Shown: positions 48,140 to 60,400 of the stretch, piece after piece
How positions within the stretch are numbered: the stretch's first letter is position 1
Layout: the number at the start of each line of letters is the position of its first letter
Assembly (NCBI GenBank): GCA_963575645.1
Contig: OY754464.1
Coordinates: 47,916,192-47,980,191, forward strand
Length of the DNA: 64,000 bases
From: Xanthostigma xanthostigma
Lineage: Eukaryota > Arthropoda > Insecta > Raphidioptera > Raphidiidae
Reading direction: 5' to 3'
Program-made: the position numbers and the translations under genes
Notes under the pieces: generated by a model
Databases searched by the model: none
What the model saw: the letters and a program-made list of their open reading frames with translations, nothing else
Told to the model about the DNA's origin: nothing

Positions 48140-49958
48140 TTATAATAAAGGAGTAATGGCTTGAGGCAGGAAGCATGCAATGTAGATATTTCCAGAAAAA
48201 AAAATAAAAAAAATATTATCATAAGTTTTTATTAAACTGAAACTGTACTTATTACAATAAATAAAATTATCGACCAATTTTTCAGACAAATATATTAACA
48301 AAAAATAATAATTAATACATTGACGTTTCGGTATTAATTGAAATTTTCTGTTAACCCAGTTCTTGTTCTTAAATAAATCTGGATATTTTTCCCGTAATTT
48401 TAGACATTCTGCTTTTTTGGGAGAATTTTTTTTAATATGAGTTTTGAAAAATTGTAACATTTTAGATTTTTGCTGTTTATTCCATGATCCACGGCAATTT
48501 TTTTTGTCTGTGTTAACTTTACTCTTCTCCTTTTTGCGTGGTGTTTCTGTAAAAAATAAGCGTAAGAAGAATTCGAATTTTCGTATTAATAATACAAAGA
48601 TTATTAATTTTATTTTAACGTGATTTAAGCTGTTCTGTCAAGTTTGCAAGTCTACAGAAATCGCATTACTTCGAGTTCGCGCAATTTGGAGTAGCGTAAT
48701 TCGGGATATTACAGGGTATATAGATTTTAATGGGATTATCTTCAAAAATAAGTCATGTCTGTGACACTCTGTACCTATATCAGAATAAACTTTATGTACC
48801 TGTAAGCAATAATTATTTTTCAAAATTCTAAATTTCAACAGAGATTTTTATGTGGTTCATGCACTTTCGGTGATCATTCATACGCAACCTTCCTCTGATT
48901 CAGAATTAATATCGTTCTGGGTTTCATACTCGGGGACTACAACAGTATTTCTCGTTGACTTGGTGCATCTGATAACAGACAGTCAAAAATGAGAAAAAGT
49001 GTTACGTATGTGATTTTTAATATTTTAATGTTTAAAAAATAGTTTTAATAATAATACGTGGTATTAAGAGTATTCGTCCCTGCAAATACCCCCTGCACCA
49101 TTCATCTCAAATCTTTTCCTCTCGCCTAAAAACGGTTTGCGCTTTCCCGACGCTATTTTTAAAGCTAGAGGGTTCTGGTAAACGCCAAATGAAAGACAAA
49201 GAATCAGACTACAGGGGGTAAATTTGTGCATAATTTTAAGAAAAAAACTTATACATATAGGTTCGTTTTTACTTCATTTTTGATATACAAGGTGATAGAG
49301 ATTTTTTGGAAAAATTGATTTAGTTATTTTAATAAACCTGAAGCTACCTAAGATTTTTATTAATTTATTATTTGTTGACAGTCAATTAAAATAACTAATT
49401 AAATTTAAAAAAAAATCTGTATCACCCTGCGTATCAAATATGACGCAAATCGGGCCTAATGTTTATTATAAACTTTTTGTCTTAAAATCATGCACAAATA
49501 AACCCCCTTTAAAATTGACAGTCAATTACGAAGCAGCCTGTATTGAAAAATAATTCGTTTTAGTTGGTACTAGTGATGTATCGGATCGTTAAAAATGCAT
49601 ATCCGCGGATACGGATACGGATATTTGGTTTCAAGATCCGTGGATACGGATACGGATCTTAACTTTCTTAGAGTACGCGGCGGTAAATATTGCACATCGA
49701 CCTTTGGAAAGAGACTGTTATGGGAAAAAGTTATTGACTTCTTTAAGAGTTAACTCTCATATCAGATTCCAGAGATCGATGTGCAATATCTCATTATAAA
49801 GATAGTTTTTTATTAGTACCTTTGAGTTATGTACTATTGGTATGGTACTCACTACGATAAATTTTTGCAATATAAAGGTGCCAAATACGATTTTAAGAAA
49901 TAAAAAATAATCTGAATGGAATTTAACAGTTTTTCATTATTACCTAATTACCTATATA

Positions 49959-51511
49959 CAGGGTGAGTCAGACCACCCGTATCAGTCGTTTTTTTCGAAA
50001 ACGGTTAGTCGTAGAGAGTTGTCTCAAAAATCTGTATTATAAAAGCCCTAATGAAGAATCGAATGGTGATATTTTTTCCCCCCGGAAAGGTCGGCTTCCC
50101 TGTTAGTTTGCTCCGGAATGTTCAGAACTCCGGAATGTTAAATGGCACGATAGGTCGAAAGTGGTATTGTTGAAAAGATCTTTAAAAAAAAATTGGTTGT
50201 CTGTAAAGTCGGTTTACGGACGATAGTTTTACGTGATAACGTATTCCGTAATACATAACCTAAACCTCCCAAAATTTGGTTTCAATCCGCTTATCCTTGG
50301 TGTCGGAATGATAAGAAATGTCAAAAGTGACGTTTGCAACTTACAAAGTATTATGTTCTAATAATAATTAGTTATTCCAATACTTAACTTAGCAGGCTTT
50401 GCATTTCACAATATACTAATGTCAAAAAATTGAATTAAACATTAGAAATGCAGCCGTTTTCATGTTAAGACAAGACATACGTTTGCTTCTAATTTCCATG
50501 TACGGCAAACAAAGACGACCGACCGCGTCGTGCCATGCATTATACAACATTGCATTTATACAGCTATTTCTCTATATAAATTTGTATAAAATATTTTTCT
50601 ATATAAATTTGTATAAAAAAACTGTTTAGGCAAATTCTGTTATACGAAATCTATGTAAAATGTTCTCCTCTTTCATTTAAGACTGGTTTCAAACCGATCT
50701 GATTTAAATTGAGCGAGAAATTAGCAAAAAGCACGCACAGGGTCAGGCGGAACGTTACGCGTTAGGAACGTTAGGAACGTTACGTTACACTTTTTCGAAC
50801 ATGCAGCCGGTGTTTTATCAATTTATAATATTGGTGATTCATCAATTTATAAGACGTTATCACGTCAAAAATGAGCAAGTTTTCTAGGACATTTTTTTTT
50901 GTTACTGCCACCCCTGTTAAGTAATATTCGTATGAAATTATTAAATTAACATGTCAGAATAACAAAAAAGTCGGCATTTAAAATCTAGTTACCTAATTAA
51001 ACAATGTCACAATAAGTTTTCAATAATTGCAATTGTTTTTTTTTGGTCGGAAAATACTTCCAGGTACTCATAACATATCTAGAAGAGCTCTGCAGTGTTT
51101 AGAAGTAAATTGAAGACAGTCTGAACATTTGTGACATTGTTTAATTAGGTAACTAGATTTTAAATGCCAACTTTTAAAATTAAGTTTGTTATTCTTACAT
51201 GTTAATGTAATAATTTCAAACGAATATTACTTAACAGGGGTGGCAGTAACAAAAAAAAAATGTCCTACAAAACTTGCTTATTTTTTAAAGATCTTTTCAA
51301 CAATTCCACTTTCGACCTATCGTGCCATTTAACAATCCGGAGTTCTGACCATTTCGGAGCAAACTAACAGGGAAGCCAACCTTTCCGGGGGGAAAAAATA
51401 TCACCATTCGATTCTTCATTAGGGATTTTATAATACAGATTTTTGACACAACTCTCTACGACTAACCGTTTTCGAAAAAAACGACTGATACGGGTGGTCT
51501 GACTCACCCTG
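49959..51511. mobile_element. Foldback element nested in the hAT element
   Basis: Starts CAGGGTGAGTCAGACCACCC and ends in its complement, each next to TA. Arms of about 430 bp pair around a centre near 51,060, with 'aggtcgaaagtgg(t/a)attgttgaaaagatc' in both. The left arm is split by the 0.69-kb repeat at 50,184-50,868, which can be dated as later. Confidence 0.85.
50184..50868 (+). mobile_element. 0.69-kb dispersed repeat, TTGACGTGATAACG family (copy 3)
   Basis: Nearly identical to 25,592-26,259. One difference is a tandem extra 'gttaggaac' block near 50,755-50,785. The uninterrupted partner arm of the host foldback shows that insertion was into an A-run ('ctttaaaaaa'). Confidence 0.8.
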
Positions 51512-51933
51512 TATATAAAATTTCATGTATGAATTGAAAATTAATAAGGTAAAAGATCCGCCATAAAACTAACGGATACGGATATTTGGTTTCAATATTC
51601 GCGGATCTTTCTTCTCCCTCGGATACGGATACGGATATCCGGCGCATCACTAGTTGGTACACATATATAAGATATGTTTAAAAAAAATCCTAAAATATGT
51701 ATTTAGGTATTATTTAAGAAGTTTTTACCCGAATTAAAGCGAAAGAAAAATAATTTTTTTCCTACAATTTTTATGGTTTATTTATAAAATATCATACCTA
51801 TAAAACTGTTTGTGCGTCTTCTTCGTATAACCCATAAAAGTAGCCAATTGTTCCATTTCATTATCGTTAAGGTTTAAATTTGTAAAACAGTTGCAATTTG
51901 TTTTCTGAGACGGGAAGATGTTAAAGTACCCGG

Positions 51934-52590
51934 ATTTTTTTCGTTTTAACGAAACAAAAGGCAATTTATGTATTACAATTTTAATTTATCAATGATGAAA
52001 TTTAAAAAAAAAACAATTTTATAGTCTTTCAAATTTTATTACAAAATGCTTTTAATAACAGCAAAATATTTTGCATTCACAAAAAAGAGTTCTGCTTGAA
52101 TGTAGCTTAAAAAAAATTAAAAAGTTAATTTAACTAACCTTCGTCTTGTATACCTACTAGCAGTTGTCGTGTATTTCTTATTTATAGCTAGATTTACGAA
52201 CTTTTTCCCACGTGATAACATTTTGGAGCAAATTATTTTTCGCCACTATCACAACTCGAACACTAAAAGTGCACGCGTACTGCGTCGCAACGTCACAAAA
52301 ATTTGGCAATGTTGCAGGATCTCATTTTATGCTACATACATCATGATATACATTTCCGGATCTCCACTTGTATACATTTCATAACAGATCTCGTTTTGTT
52401 CAAATTTTATCACGAAAAATTTAAACGCAGAAATTGTTTCCCCTCTGCGGGGTTATAGATTCAGGACAATAAAAAGAGCCTTTTTGTGAAAAAGATACTC
52501 CAAAAAACCTTTTTTTTGTGGTGGACCTCGGGTTGTCTGTAATTTAGTCGGATCTCCACTTGATACAAAAACATATATATATATATATAT
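51934..52590. other. Possible 5' region of the recombinase-like gene
   Basis: A possible donor (AAG|GTTAGT on the minus strand at 52,140) could end a non-coding first exon. 'ggatctccacttg' motifs match those at 47,511-47,800. No coding exon seen. Confidence 0.3.
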
Positions 52591-54397
52591 TATAATGGCT
52601 ATCTTTATTCAGCGGCGCTGGGCGTGGGTCGGAACTGACGTGGCAGGGCACTTACCTTGAGAGATGTTAGCGAAGCCAAGGCCACCCAACTACTAAGCGG
52701 TAGGGAAAGCGAAAGATGTTCAAAATGGGCGCCAGATCTATTTTGACCTTAGCTTGAGTCACTGCAGGGTCGATCACTCCTGTAAATAAATCTTAAGGGT
52801 CCTGCCAGTAAAAATAACAACTCGAACGTAATGATCAAAAATTTAATAAAATAATTAATAATATTAACAAGAATGATTTGCACATAAACTTCTGGCAAAA
52901 TGCCCAGATCAGTACGCTACTGATTCAATTAGCGACGATATAAATTCTTACTTCAGTACCGTGAAGCGGTGATCATTAGTTTCCACGTAAAATACAAAGT
53001 GATACACAATAAACGTAATAATGGTAACAATTTATCTACAAAAAAATCTATCATTCAGATCGCCTACGGATGAGGTTCAAATTCCCATAATCAATCCGTC
53101 AAAACTACAACCAAAACGGCAACACAAACGTAACGCGACTCTAACAGCGACGATAAGACAAACCTCATTCGTAAGCTAAAAACTTATTTCAACAACTCAA
53201 AATACAAATTACAACACGTTAAAATAGTTACAAATACAATGTCGAAATATTTTAATTAAATGTTGCTAACTTTATTTAACCAAATGTTAACAAACCGACA
53301 AGCGCAGTGTGAAATGAATTTTTCTTTGGAACAGCGCTATCCGTTCACAATATCACAACTGTCAAAAATAGTTCCGCCTGAAAGGCCATCAAACACTGTA
53401 ATCTAAAATTCAGTTAAGTTCAGCACGCCACTGACGAATTGACATAACACAATATTAAGCTTTATCAACAAATGCGATTTCTCTATGATGGAAACTATGA
53501 TCCAACGCAGTCTAAGCACAGGTTCACGAAACAAAATAACAAAATAATTATTTCAGACCGTGAGAATTTATTGATGAAATGTTCGCATAAGGCGGCATGG
53601 CAGCATGAAGGCAACGTAGTGACGGGTGCTAGCGCGCGCAAACTTATTTCACAGTTACGACGTACGTCAATCAAAAACGTGCATTTTATTTAAAGTTGAA
53701 TTTAAGATGCGACGTACGTTTGATAAAGAATTTTAAAATTCAAACGCAAATTATGATTTTTACTTGAACAGTTACGTAATATAGCACAAAACGTTATCAC
53801 ACTACCTGTAGGATGCAGTGAAGGTATTCCAGGACTCGTAGCCCTTTTCCGAAACAACTGGACTGGATTCAGCTAGCTGAAGTGATCGACCCAGCAACGC
53901 TCCAAGCCTCGTTACAGTGGTTCTTGTCAATGGTAGTAGAATCACAGCGTTTTTTATGCTGAACGGACGCCACGTGCTAATCAAGTACAGCTCCAAACAC
54001 GATAACAATACGCAATTCACTAAAAGCTTTTCCAACAGAAAAACAACAGGATGGCTCCAATTTTATAGCCACCTTACTCAATAATTTCGAAACCTACGCT
54101 CAGAACTCAAAAAAACACAACGGCAATACAATACGATACTCTCACAACGCTTGCCGGCAACCGAATCTCGCATCTCGCTATTCAAAAAATCTTTACTAGT
54201 CGACATTGAACCTAACCGGACACAACATGTTTTATAACTATTCGCCAGAATCAATCGGGTAAAGGGGTCCACACACACTCAAAATTTTGTTGTGGACTTT
54301 TTACCGCCATTTGACGTTGTAGGTTCACGGGAGTGGTCGCTACGCTTAGGGGTCGTCCGGACCTCGTTCTTACGACTAAAGCTAACCCGTTACAATA
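52591..54397 (-). repeat. 1.8-kb non-coding block, possibly a long LTR
   Basis: Read on the minus strand it begins TGTAACGGGTTAGC (near 54,396) and ends with AATAAA then GATAGCCATTATA (about 52,591), lying between two AT arrays. It has no ORF and a base composition unlike its surroundings, with many CG dinucleotides. A solo LTR or other long terminal block is possible. I cannot confirm it without a second copy. Confidence 0.3.
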
Positions 54398-54695
54398 TAT
54401 ATATATATATATATATACATATATAAACATACTTTTCCAAAAATGGTGCCAAACTTCTTAGAAAGTTATGAAACGTCGAGAAATTTTGGTCCGACCCCTA
54501 GGTCCCGCCATCCGACCGACGCCAATAGTGTAAGTGCCTTATGGCAAATACACTAATTAATAGAACCTTAAATTTATCATTTAACCTACCGCCAAAACGG
54601 CACATTTCCGGACAGGGGTTTATTGACTAAAATTGCTTATTTTTCTGCCCTCTGAAACCTCTATAAGTTTGGCGCAATGTTTATGAAACACCCTG
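54398..54695 (-). repeat. Fragment of the 46.6/57.6-kb repeat
   Basis: From an AT array through 'aaaaatggtgccaaacttctta' and 'gcgccaatagtgtaagtgcc'-type sequence, reverse of 57,605-57,730. It continues to a mariner-type end AAACACCCTG at 54,695, reverse of 46,639. Confidence 0.65.
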
Positions 54696-55130
54696 TATAC
54701 CGAGCATAGGAATAAAATTGCAATCGAAACATTATGGTGCAAACATATACTTCTGTCTTCTTTTAAGTCGTAAGAGGTCGTTGGTTCTGATTGACTAGCG
54801 CCATAGATAAAGACATAAAACTTTTGATAAAGATAGATATACTCCATGCCAATATAATATATAATATACAGGGTGACGTAGAACAAACTTGCATAGCACC
54901 ACGCGATAGAGGACCAAAAAATAATTAATGTCCGATCGCTTTTTGTTTTCAAGTTACAGGCTAAGTTTTTTTAAAAGTAATTTTAATAAATTGAGAAGAC
55001 TTTTTAAACGACTTCAAAAAAGGAGGAGGTTCTATGTTCGACTGTATATTTTTTTTATGTGTGTTCACCGATTTCTCCATCAATTATGGAACGATTTTCA
55101 AAATCCTTTTTTTATGGACCACTGTAATGA
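54696..55130. other. Non-coding region
   Basis: Another TACAGGGTGACG-type end at about 54,868. No exon recognised. Confidence 0.35.
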
Positions 55131-56150
55131 AAAAAACAGTAAAAAATAATATTTTACCTTAATAATCGTCTCTTGGGGGTTTTCGAGGTCGCTGTATTCG
55201 AATTCGAGGTCTGTAATCAAGTGAGGGTAGTTCCAACCCCTCAAAACCACCCCCAGTCGTCACTGTGATGAAAAAAACAGTACAAAATAATATTTTATCT
55301 TAATAATCGTCTCTCGGGGGTTTTCGAGGTCGCTGTATACGAATTCGAGGTCTGTAATCAAGTGAGGGTAGTTACAACCCCTCAAAATCACCCCCAGTCG
55401 TCACTGTGATGAAAAAAACAGTACAAAATAATATTTTATCTTAATAATCGTTTCTCGGGGGTTTTCGAGGTCGCTGTATACGAATTTGAGGTCTGTAATC
55501 AAGTGAGGGTAGTTCCAACCCATCAAAACCACCCCCAGTCGGGACAGTAATGAAAAAAACATTGTAATGAAAAATAATGACCTTTATAATTGTTTTTTTC
55601 AGTTATTTATTTTGAAAGAAATTACAGTATAGATATAACGAGCTTAATATTACATAATTATACTTTATATCTTTCGTAGTCGGAATCATTTTCGAGAATT
55701 GTTGGCTGCAGGATTGGTCGGTCCTTCTTCAAATAAGCTCTTTTCTACTATTTCATCCACACAATCGAGTTCAACCTCTGCAATACTACGTGTTCCATGT
55801 GGTTCGCAATTATTGCAGTTGGTTCCGTAGTAAAACTTACATGTAGCTGAGCAGTACACACATAAAATTACATTTTCGCACGTCAAAAACTCACACAAGA
55901 TTCTTAAAACTTTCTGTTGCGCCTAAGTGTGGTTTTGAGGGGTTGAAACTACCCTCACTTGATTACAGACCTCGAATTCGTAATCAGCGACCTCGAAAAC
56001 CCACGAAAGACGATTTTTAAGACAAAATATTATTTTTTACTGTTTTTTTTATTACAGAGACGACTGGGGGTGGTTTTGAGGGGTTGGAACTACCCTCACT
56101 TGATTACAGACCTCGGATTCGTAATCAGCGACCTCGAAAACTGGCGGGTG
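55131..56150. repeat. 141-bp tandem array with inverted partial copies
   Basis: Three direct units start at 55,161, 55,302 and 55,443 relative to 'aataatcg', period 141, sharing 'ggttttcgaggtcgctgta' and 'aatcaagtgagggtagtt'. Inverted partial units lie at about 55,922-56,145. Between them a 70-codon minus ORF (55,898-55,686) has six cysteines in its first half and ends in EGPTNPAANNSRK. I do not recognise it. The symmetrical arrangement suggests a foldback-type element. Confidence 0.6.
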
Positions 56151-56643
56151 CTTTTGAGAGGGTTCAAACCATCCTACTTTTTCCAATTTTCGGAGTGAGG
56201 CGGAGGTTAGTGGTGATGAATATTCCTGAGGGTCTAAGAAATCAAGGAAAAAAATAATTTTTGGAATTGGAGCTGTTCCACCACTTTTCCAGATTTTCCG
56301 GCTTATTTACTGGACTAATTTGAAGTGATAATATTGTTGAATAATTTTAAAAAAGTAAATCTGCAGCAATGGCAGTTTATTATGCAATGCATATATTATA
56401 TTATATAAAGTATCAAAATAACAGCGAGAAAAATATGAACAGTACTGCTAATATAACCTGGCATTCTTACACTGCTTCAAAAAAGGCCTTTAAAAAGCGT
56501 AAAATAATTAAAATTTTGAGGTCAGCAACAATTTAATGAACTGAATTTTAGGTACATAAAAAGTTATAGTAATTAAATTGGCGTCGACCTCAAACTTGAT
56601 AATTTTACTCTTTTTAGTGGCCTTTTTTGAAGGAGGTTTAATT

Positions 56644-56862
56644 TTTGACGTGATAACGTCTTATAAATTGATGAAACACCAGCTGCACGCACGAAAAAGT
56701 GTAACGTTCTCTGGTGTAACGTTCCGCCTGACCCTGTGCGTGCAAGCGAGAGCGCAATATAAGGGATAGAGAAGCACGATCGGCCAAAGCTTCGGCTTGT
56801 ACGCATTTCTCACTCTTCTCGCGTGACGTCAGAGAGTAGTGTGTTTTCAAAGTTTTGTTGTT
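56644..56862 (-). mobile_element. TTGACGTGATAACG family, partial copy 4
   Basis: Matches the start of copy 1 (1,326 onward), with an 18-bp tandem duplication around 'gtgtaacgttc'. It stops near 'agagagtagtgtg'. The other terminus is missing. Confidence 0.65.
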
Positions 56863-57604
56863 ATACTGTATTAAATTAGGCGTCTCAGTATAGTTTGTAA
56901 CAATTCCTACCCTGGTACTGGTAATGCCAAGTTGGGTATGAAAACTTAATTAAATGTATATTTTTTGTAGTATTGTATGTTTTATCTTTGTCATTTACAA
57001 TTTTACATTAAAAATAGGTACCCACTGTTTTTAATAATTATTTCATATAAAAATTTATATTAAAGTATAATAATAAGGAATGTGAATAATAACTACATAC
57101 ATAACTACATAAATTGTAGATACATTCATAACTCTTCTTTTCTTCGTAGTCTACTAAAAAGAAAAAGAAATGTGGGACGATCCCATTGAATAATAGAGGT
57201 GATAAAAGACGACGAAAAATTATACTTTTCAATTTAAAATGATTTCATCTTCAGCGCGCGGTGTCGTATCTCGATACTGACAGATTTGTTGCTATAATAT
57301 AAAATGTTAACATATAACCTCTATAATATTTTTATCCATATGATCATTATATTGTGACAGGCGCCATAATACCTGTTATCTTTCAAGCAGTAAGTCACAA
57401 TGGCTGTATAAAAATTGGCTGCCGACAAACGATAATAGCTTTCAATAAGAATGGAATGGGGTCACATCAGTTTCTATACAGTACTACCTACCTTTCATCT
57501 TTCTAATATTTTCTAACGGTTTCCTTCCGAAAGATGGTAGGCGTGTACATTTTGTGGACGTTGAATTTATTTTGAGAATAGTCGGCCGTGTAGCGGCTCC
57601 GTTA
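56863..57604. other. Non-coding region
   Basis: AT-rich, no exon or transposon end recognised. Confidence 0.4.
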
Positions 57605-58310
57605 TTAGTGTATTTGCCATAAGGCACTTACACTATTGGCGTCGGTCGGATGGCGGGACCTAGGGGCCGGACCAAAATTTCTCGACGTTTCATAAGTTTC
57701 TAAGAAGTTTGGCACCATTTTTGGAAATGTTTATATATATATGTATATATATATATATTTATATATATATATATGTGTGACCACGATAACTCTCGACAGA
57801 CTTAATCGATTTAAACGAAATTTGGTCCACATGTTGGAATCCATCATCGCAAGAAGCCTATTTAAAATGGGCCCGATCGGGCCATTTTAAGGGGGGTATT
57901 TAGGGGTTGAAAAATGTTTTTGGGCCCAAAAATACGGAAAAAAATTTCAGAATCACTTCAAATTTGAAATTTAACCCTTTAGTAATTATTGAAATGTGCT
58001 GCTAAAATTTAAATAAAATCGGCCCGACAGGACCGGACTTACAAATTTTATGAAAACGCAAGTTTACTGATATGGATTTACATACTGAAGGGTGTATATA
58101 ATTTGGTACAGATGTTGAATTGGTATGTAGTATTGAAATTAAGTAAAAAAATGTTGTTTTAAGGGGTGTATTAGAGGGTAATTTTTTTTTATTTTGTCCA
58201 AAAACAAAGTTAAGTTCATACAATAGAGCCACACTGCTTATAAAAGCAAATACACTATATTGTCGGCAGGGTTTCGCACTGCGACCCGAGTTTTTTGTAA
58301 TATGGCGTTT
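57605..58310 (+). repeat. Dispersed repeat, most complete copy
   Basis: Runs from 'agtgtatttgccataaggca' over an AT array to 'cactgcgacccgagttt'. The left part recurs reversed at 54,398-54,580 and the right part reversed at 46,938-47,448. Its right end abuts the gypsy element's 3' side. Non-coding. Confidence 0.65.
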
Positions 58311-58375
58311 TAATTACAGACCAGTGCAGTTAGCTTTTGACAAGGACAAAATTAATAACAGAAAACGAATGATGA

Positions 58376-58505
58376 GTGTTATATTGTAAAATAATTACTA
58401 TTCTTATTGCTGTCTGAATAACGAATGATTTATTTTCAAAAATCAATACAGAATATTACTTATAATTATATAACATAATTGCCCATTTGACATTAATACA
58501 TAACA
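58376..58505 (-). repeat. Putative 3' LTR remnant of the gypsy element
   Basis: Minus strand: a purine-rich run AAGAAAGGAG just after the integrase stop, then TGTTATGTATTAATG, AATAAA, and TATAACA about 130 bases on. This is the expected place of a polypurine tract and LTR. Without the 5' LTR the limits are unproven. Confidence 0.35.
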
Positions 58506-58561
58506 TATCTCCTTTCTTAATTCTAAATAATATATTTTTTTTTTAATTAATAATATATCAA

Positions 58562-60145
58562 TTAAATTTGGAATCTGTCGACAGGTTTGGTGTGGCGTTT
58601 AGGGTAACGATTTTCTTGAATTATAATCGAATTCCCAGAATCATCTGAATTACTTTCCTCCTCCAGTATATAAGTTTCGTCTTCACTAAACACCCACACA
58701 GAATCGCTTAAATCAAAGCTGTCGTCAGATATTTGCACGATTTCGGTTTCAGTTGTATTGTCGTCTTCAACCTGTTGTATTTCATGTTCTTTATCAGTAC
58801 ACAAAATATGTCTATATATAGGATATGTCCAATTTGTACTTGGTGAAACTTCATTTTTCTTGTCTATTTTGATAAGCTGGTCAATATGTTTACGTATCAC
58901 TTTCCCGGATATATTTATTAGATAAGAGACTGGACCGGTTTTTTTTACAACTGTACCGTTTTGCCATTCTGTTTTATTATTTTTGTGAATTTTTGCTAGA
59001 ACACTATCATTTATTTGTAAAATTCTAGTTTTTCCTTTTCTGTATAGCTTTTGCTTTTGTTGATTAGAAATAACTTTTTGTTTAACATTTTTATTTTCTT
59101 TAAAAGTTCTTGAAAATGGTAACAATAAGTCAAATCTAGTACGTAAATTTTTATTCAATAATAATTGTGCAGGACTGTGTTCAGTTGTTGATTGTGGGCA
59201 ATTACGGTACTGCAGTAAAAAATTTTGAAGAGCAATATCACAATTCTTTTTATCCAATAATGCCTTTCTCAAAGCTTGTTTAATGATTTTAACTGAACTT
59301 TCAGCTTGTCCATTGCTACTCGGCTGATATGGGCATACAAAAGTATGTTTAATCCCATTTTTGCACATAAAATCATTAAACTCTTTTGATGAGAATGGTG
59401 GACCATTGTCCGTAACTAATTACCGACAAATCCCAAAACGAGCAAAAACAGATCTGAATTGATCTAAAACATTAGAGGCGTTAGTTTTTTTCATTTTGCA
59501 TACTTCGATCCATTTCGAATATGAATCAACTATTATCAAGTACATAAAACCGTGAAATGGGCCCAAAAAGTCAGCATGGACTCTGAACCAAGGTTCATCT
59601 GGAAACTTCCAGGGATTCAGTTCTGCTTTTGCTGGGGAGGGTCTTAATGGTTGACAAATTTTACAATTTTTTATTAACACTTCGATATCATTATTAATTG
59701 TTGGCCACCAAAAATATGAGCGTGCTATCATCTTACTTTTAACCATACCCAAATGTGTAGCATGTAGTTCGTTCAATATTTTTAGTCGTAAACATTCGGG
59801 TATGACTAACCGCTGTCCCCAAAATATACAATTTTCATATATATTAAGTTCTGATCGTTTATCAAAATATGGTTTATATAATTTAGCTTGACACTTTGCT
59901 GGCCAACCGTTAGCAATATAATTATATATATGCTGTAAAATTGGGTCCTTGTTAATATTACTCGCAACTGATTTTAAATCAATAGGTAAGGAGTTTTCAA
60001 TAAAATTGATAAAATAAACATCATCCAAATCATTTTCATTTTCATATTGGCTCTCACAAATTGGCAGTCTAGATAAAGTAACAACAGAATAAATCAAAAC
60101 AAATTTAAAATAGGTAATTATAAGATAACTGATACATATAAGCAT
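58562..60145 (-). pseudogene. Gypsy-type integrase region, with in-frame stop
   Basis: Two reading frames in the same frame, separated only by a TAA at 59,422-59,420. Upstream: zinc-binding H..H..C..C (LHATHLGM...CKICQ) and the core Asp in VHADFLGPF. Downstream: the Asp of VTDNGPPF, the Glu of NGQAES and a GPY/F-like module (NGTVVKKTGPVSYLI), with end RYPKRHTKPVDRFQI as in K02A2.6-like elements. The first 13 or so codons of the upper ORF are not pol but come from the nested 320-bp insertion. As it stands no complete integrase can be made. Confidence 0.85.
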
Positions 60146-60400
60146 AAAAGGATAAAAAGCATCTTAAAACCAGATTCATGAAATAGCTAATTATATTAAT
60201 ATTATCTAGCGTAGGGTTTTTTTTAACTTTTCCCTATATACAAAAAAAATAAAAATGGTAACACATAAGACTACTAATAAACAACATTTATGTTAGCATT
60301 AAGCTTATTCCACTGGGTAATTAATAAGGAACCAGAATATAAAAATATGTAAAATTGTAATTTACTTTTATAATATGACAATAAAATCTTATCTTATCTC
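60081..60400 (+). mobile_element. Short insertion with 13-bp target duplication inside gypsy pol
   Basis: The 13-mer TCTAGATAAAGTA occurs at 60,068-60,080 and again at 60,401-60,413. The 320-bp insert ends on the plus strand with AATAAAATCTTATCTTATCT, a LINE-like 3' tail, so it is probably a heavily 5'-truncated non-LTR retrotransposon. The gypsy coding frame runs cleanly up to each copy of the 13-mer. Confidence 0.8.

Larger units (their letters stand above)
49571..51652. mobile_element. hAT-like element hosting two nested elements
   Basis: Ends TAGTGATG and CATCACTA, with an identical 8-bp flank GTTGGTAC (49,563-49,570 and 51,653-51,660). Sub-terminal 'ggatacggatacggatat' repeats at both ends. 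A small hairpin ('attgcacatcgacc' / 'gatcgatgtgcaat') lies at 49,690-49,785. Without the inner elements it would be about 0.5 kb. No transposase. Confidence 0.85.
48140..51933 (-). pseudogene. Tyrosine-recombinase-like captured gene, broken exons
   Basis: Three minus-strand pieces. (1) 51,933-51,798: TLTSSRLRKQIATVLQI, then after a one-base shift near 51,877 LNLNDNEMEQLATFMGYTKK and HKQFYR, ending at donor GTATGA. This matches the LR...GH...Y end of the tyrosine-recombinase fold, with His replaced by Tyr in GY and the Y nucleophile kept. (2) About 48,978-48,889: acidic segment VPEYETQNDINSESEE. (3) 48,546-48,140 after acceptor TTTTTTACAG: basic stretch then RGSWNKQQKSKMLQFFKTHI and CLKLREKYPDLFKNKNW, a C-terminal tryptophan/helix domain that accompanies such recombinase-like proteins in animals. 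An expected exon between 1 and 2 is not found. Probably decayed; the exon linkage is inferred. Confidence 0.5.
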
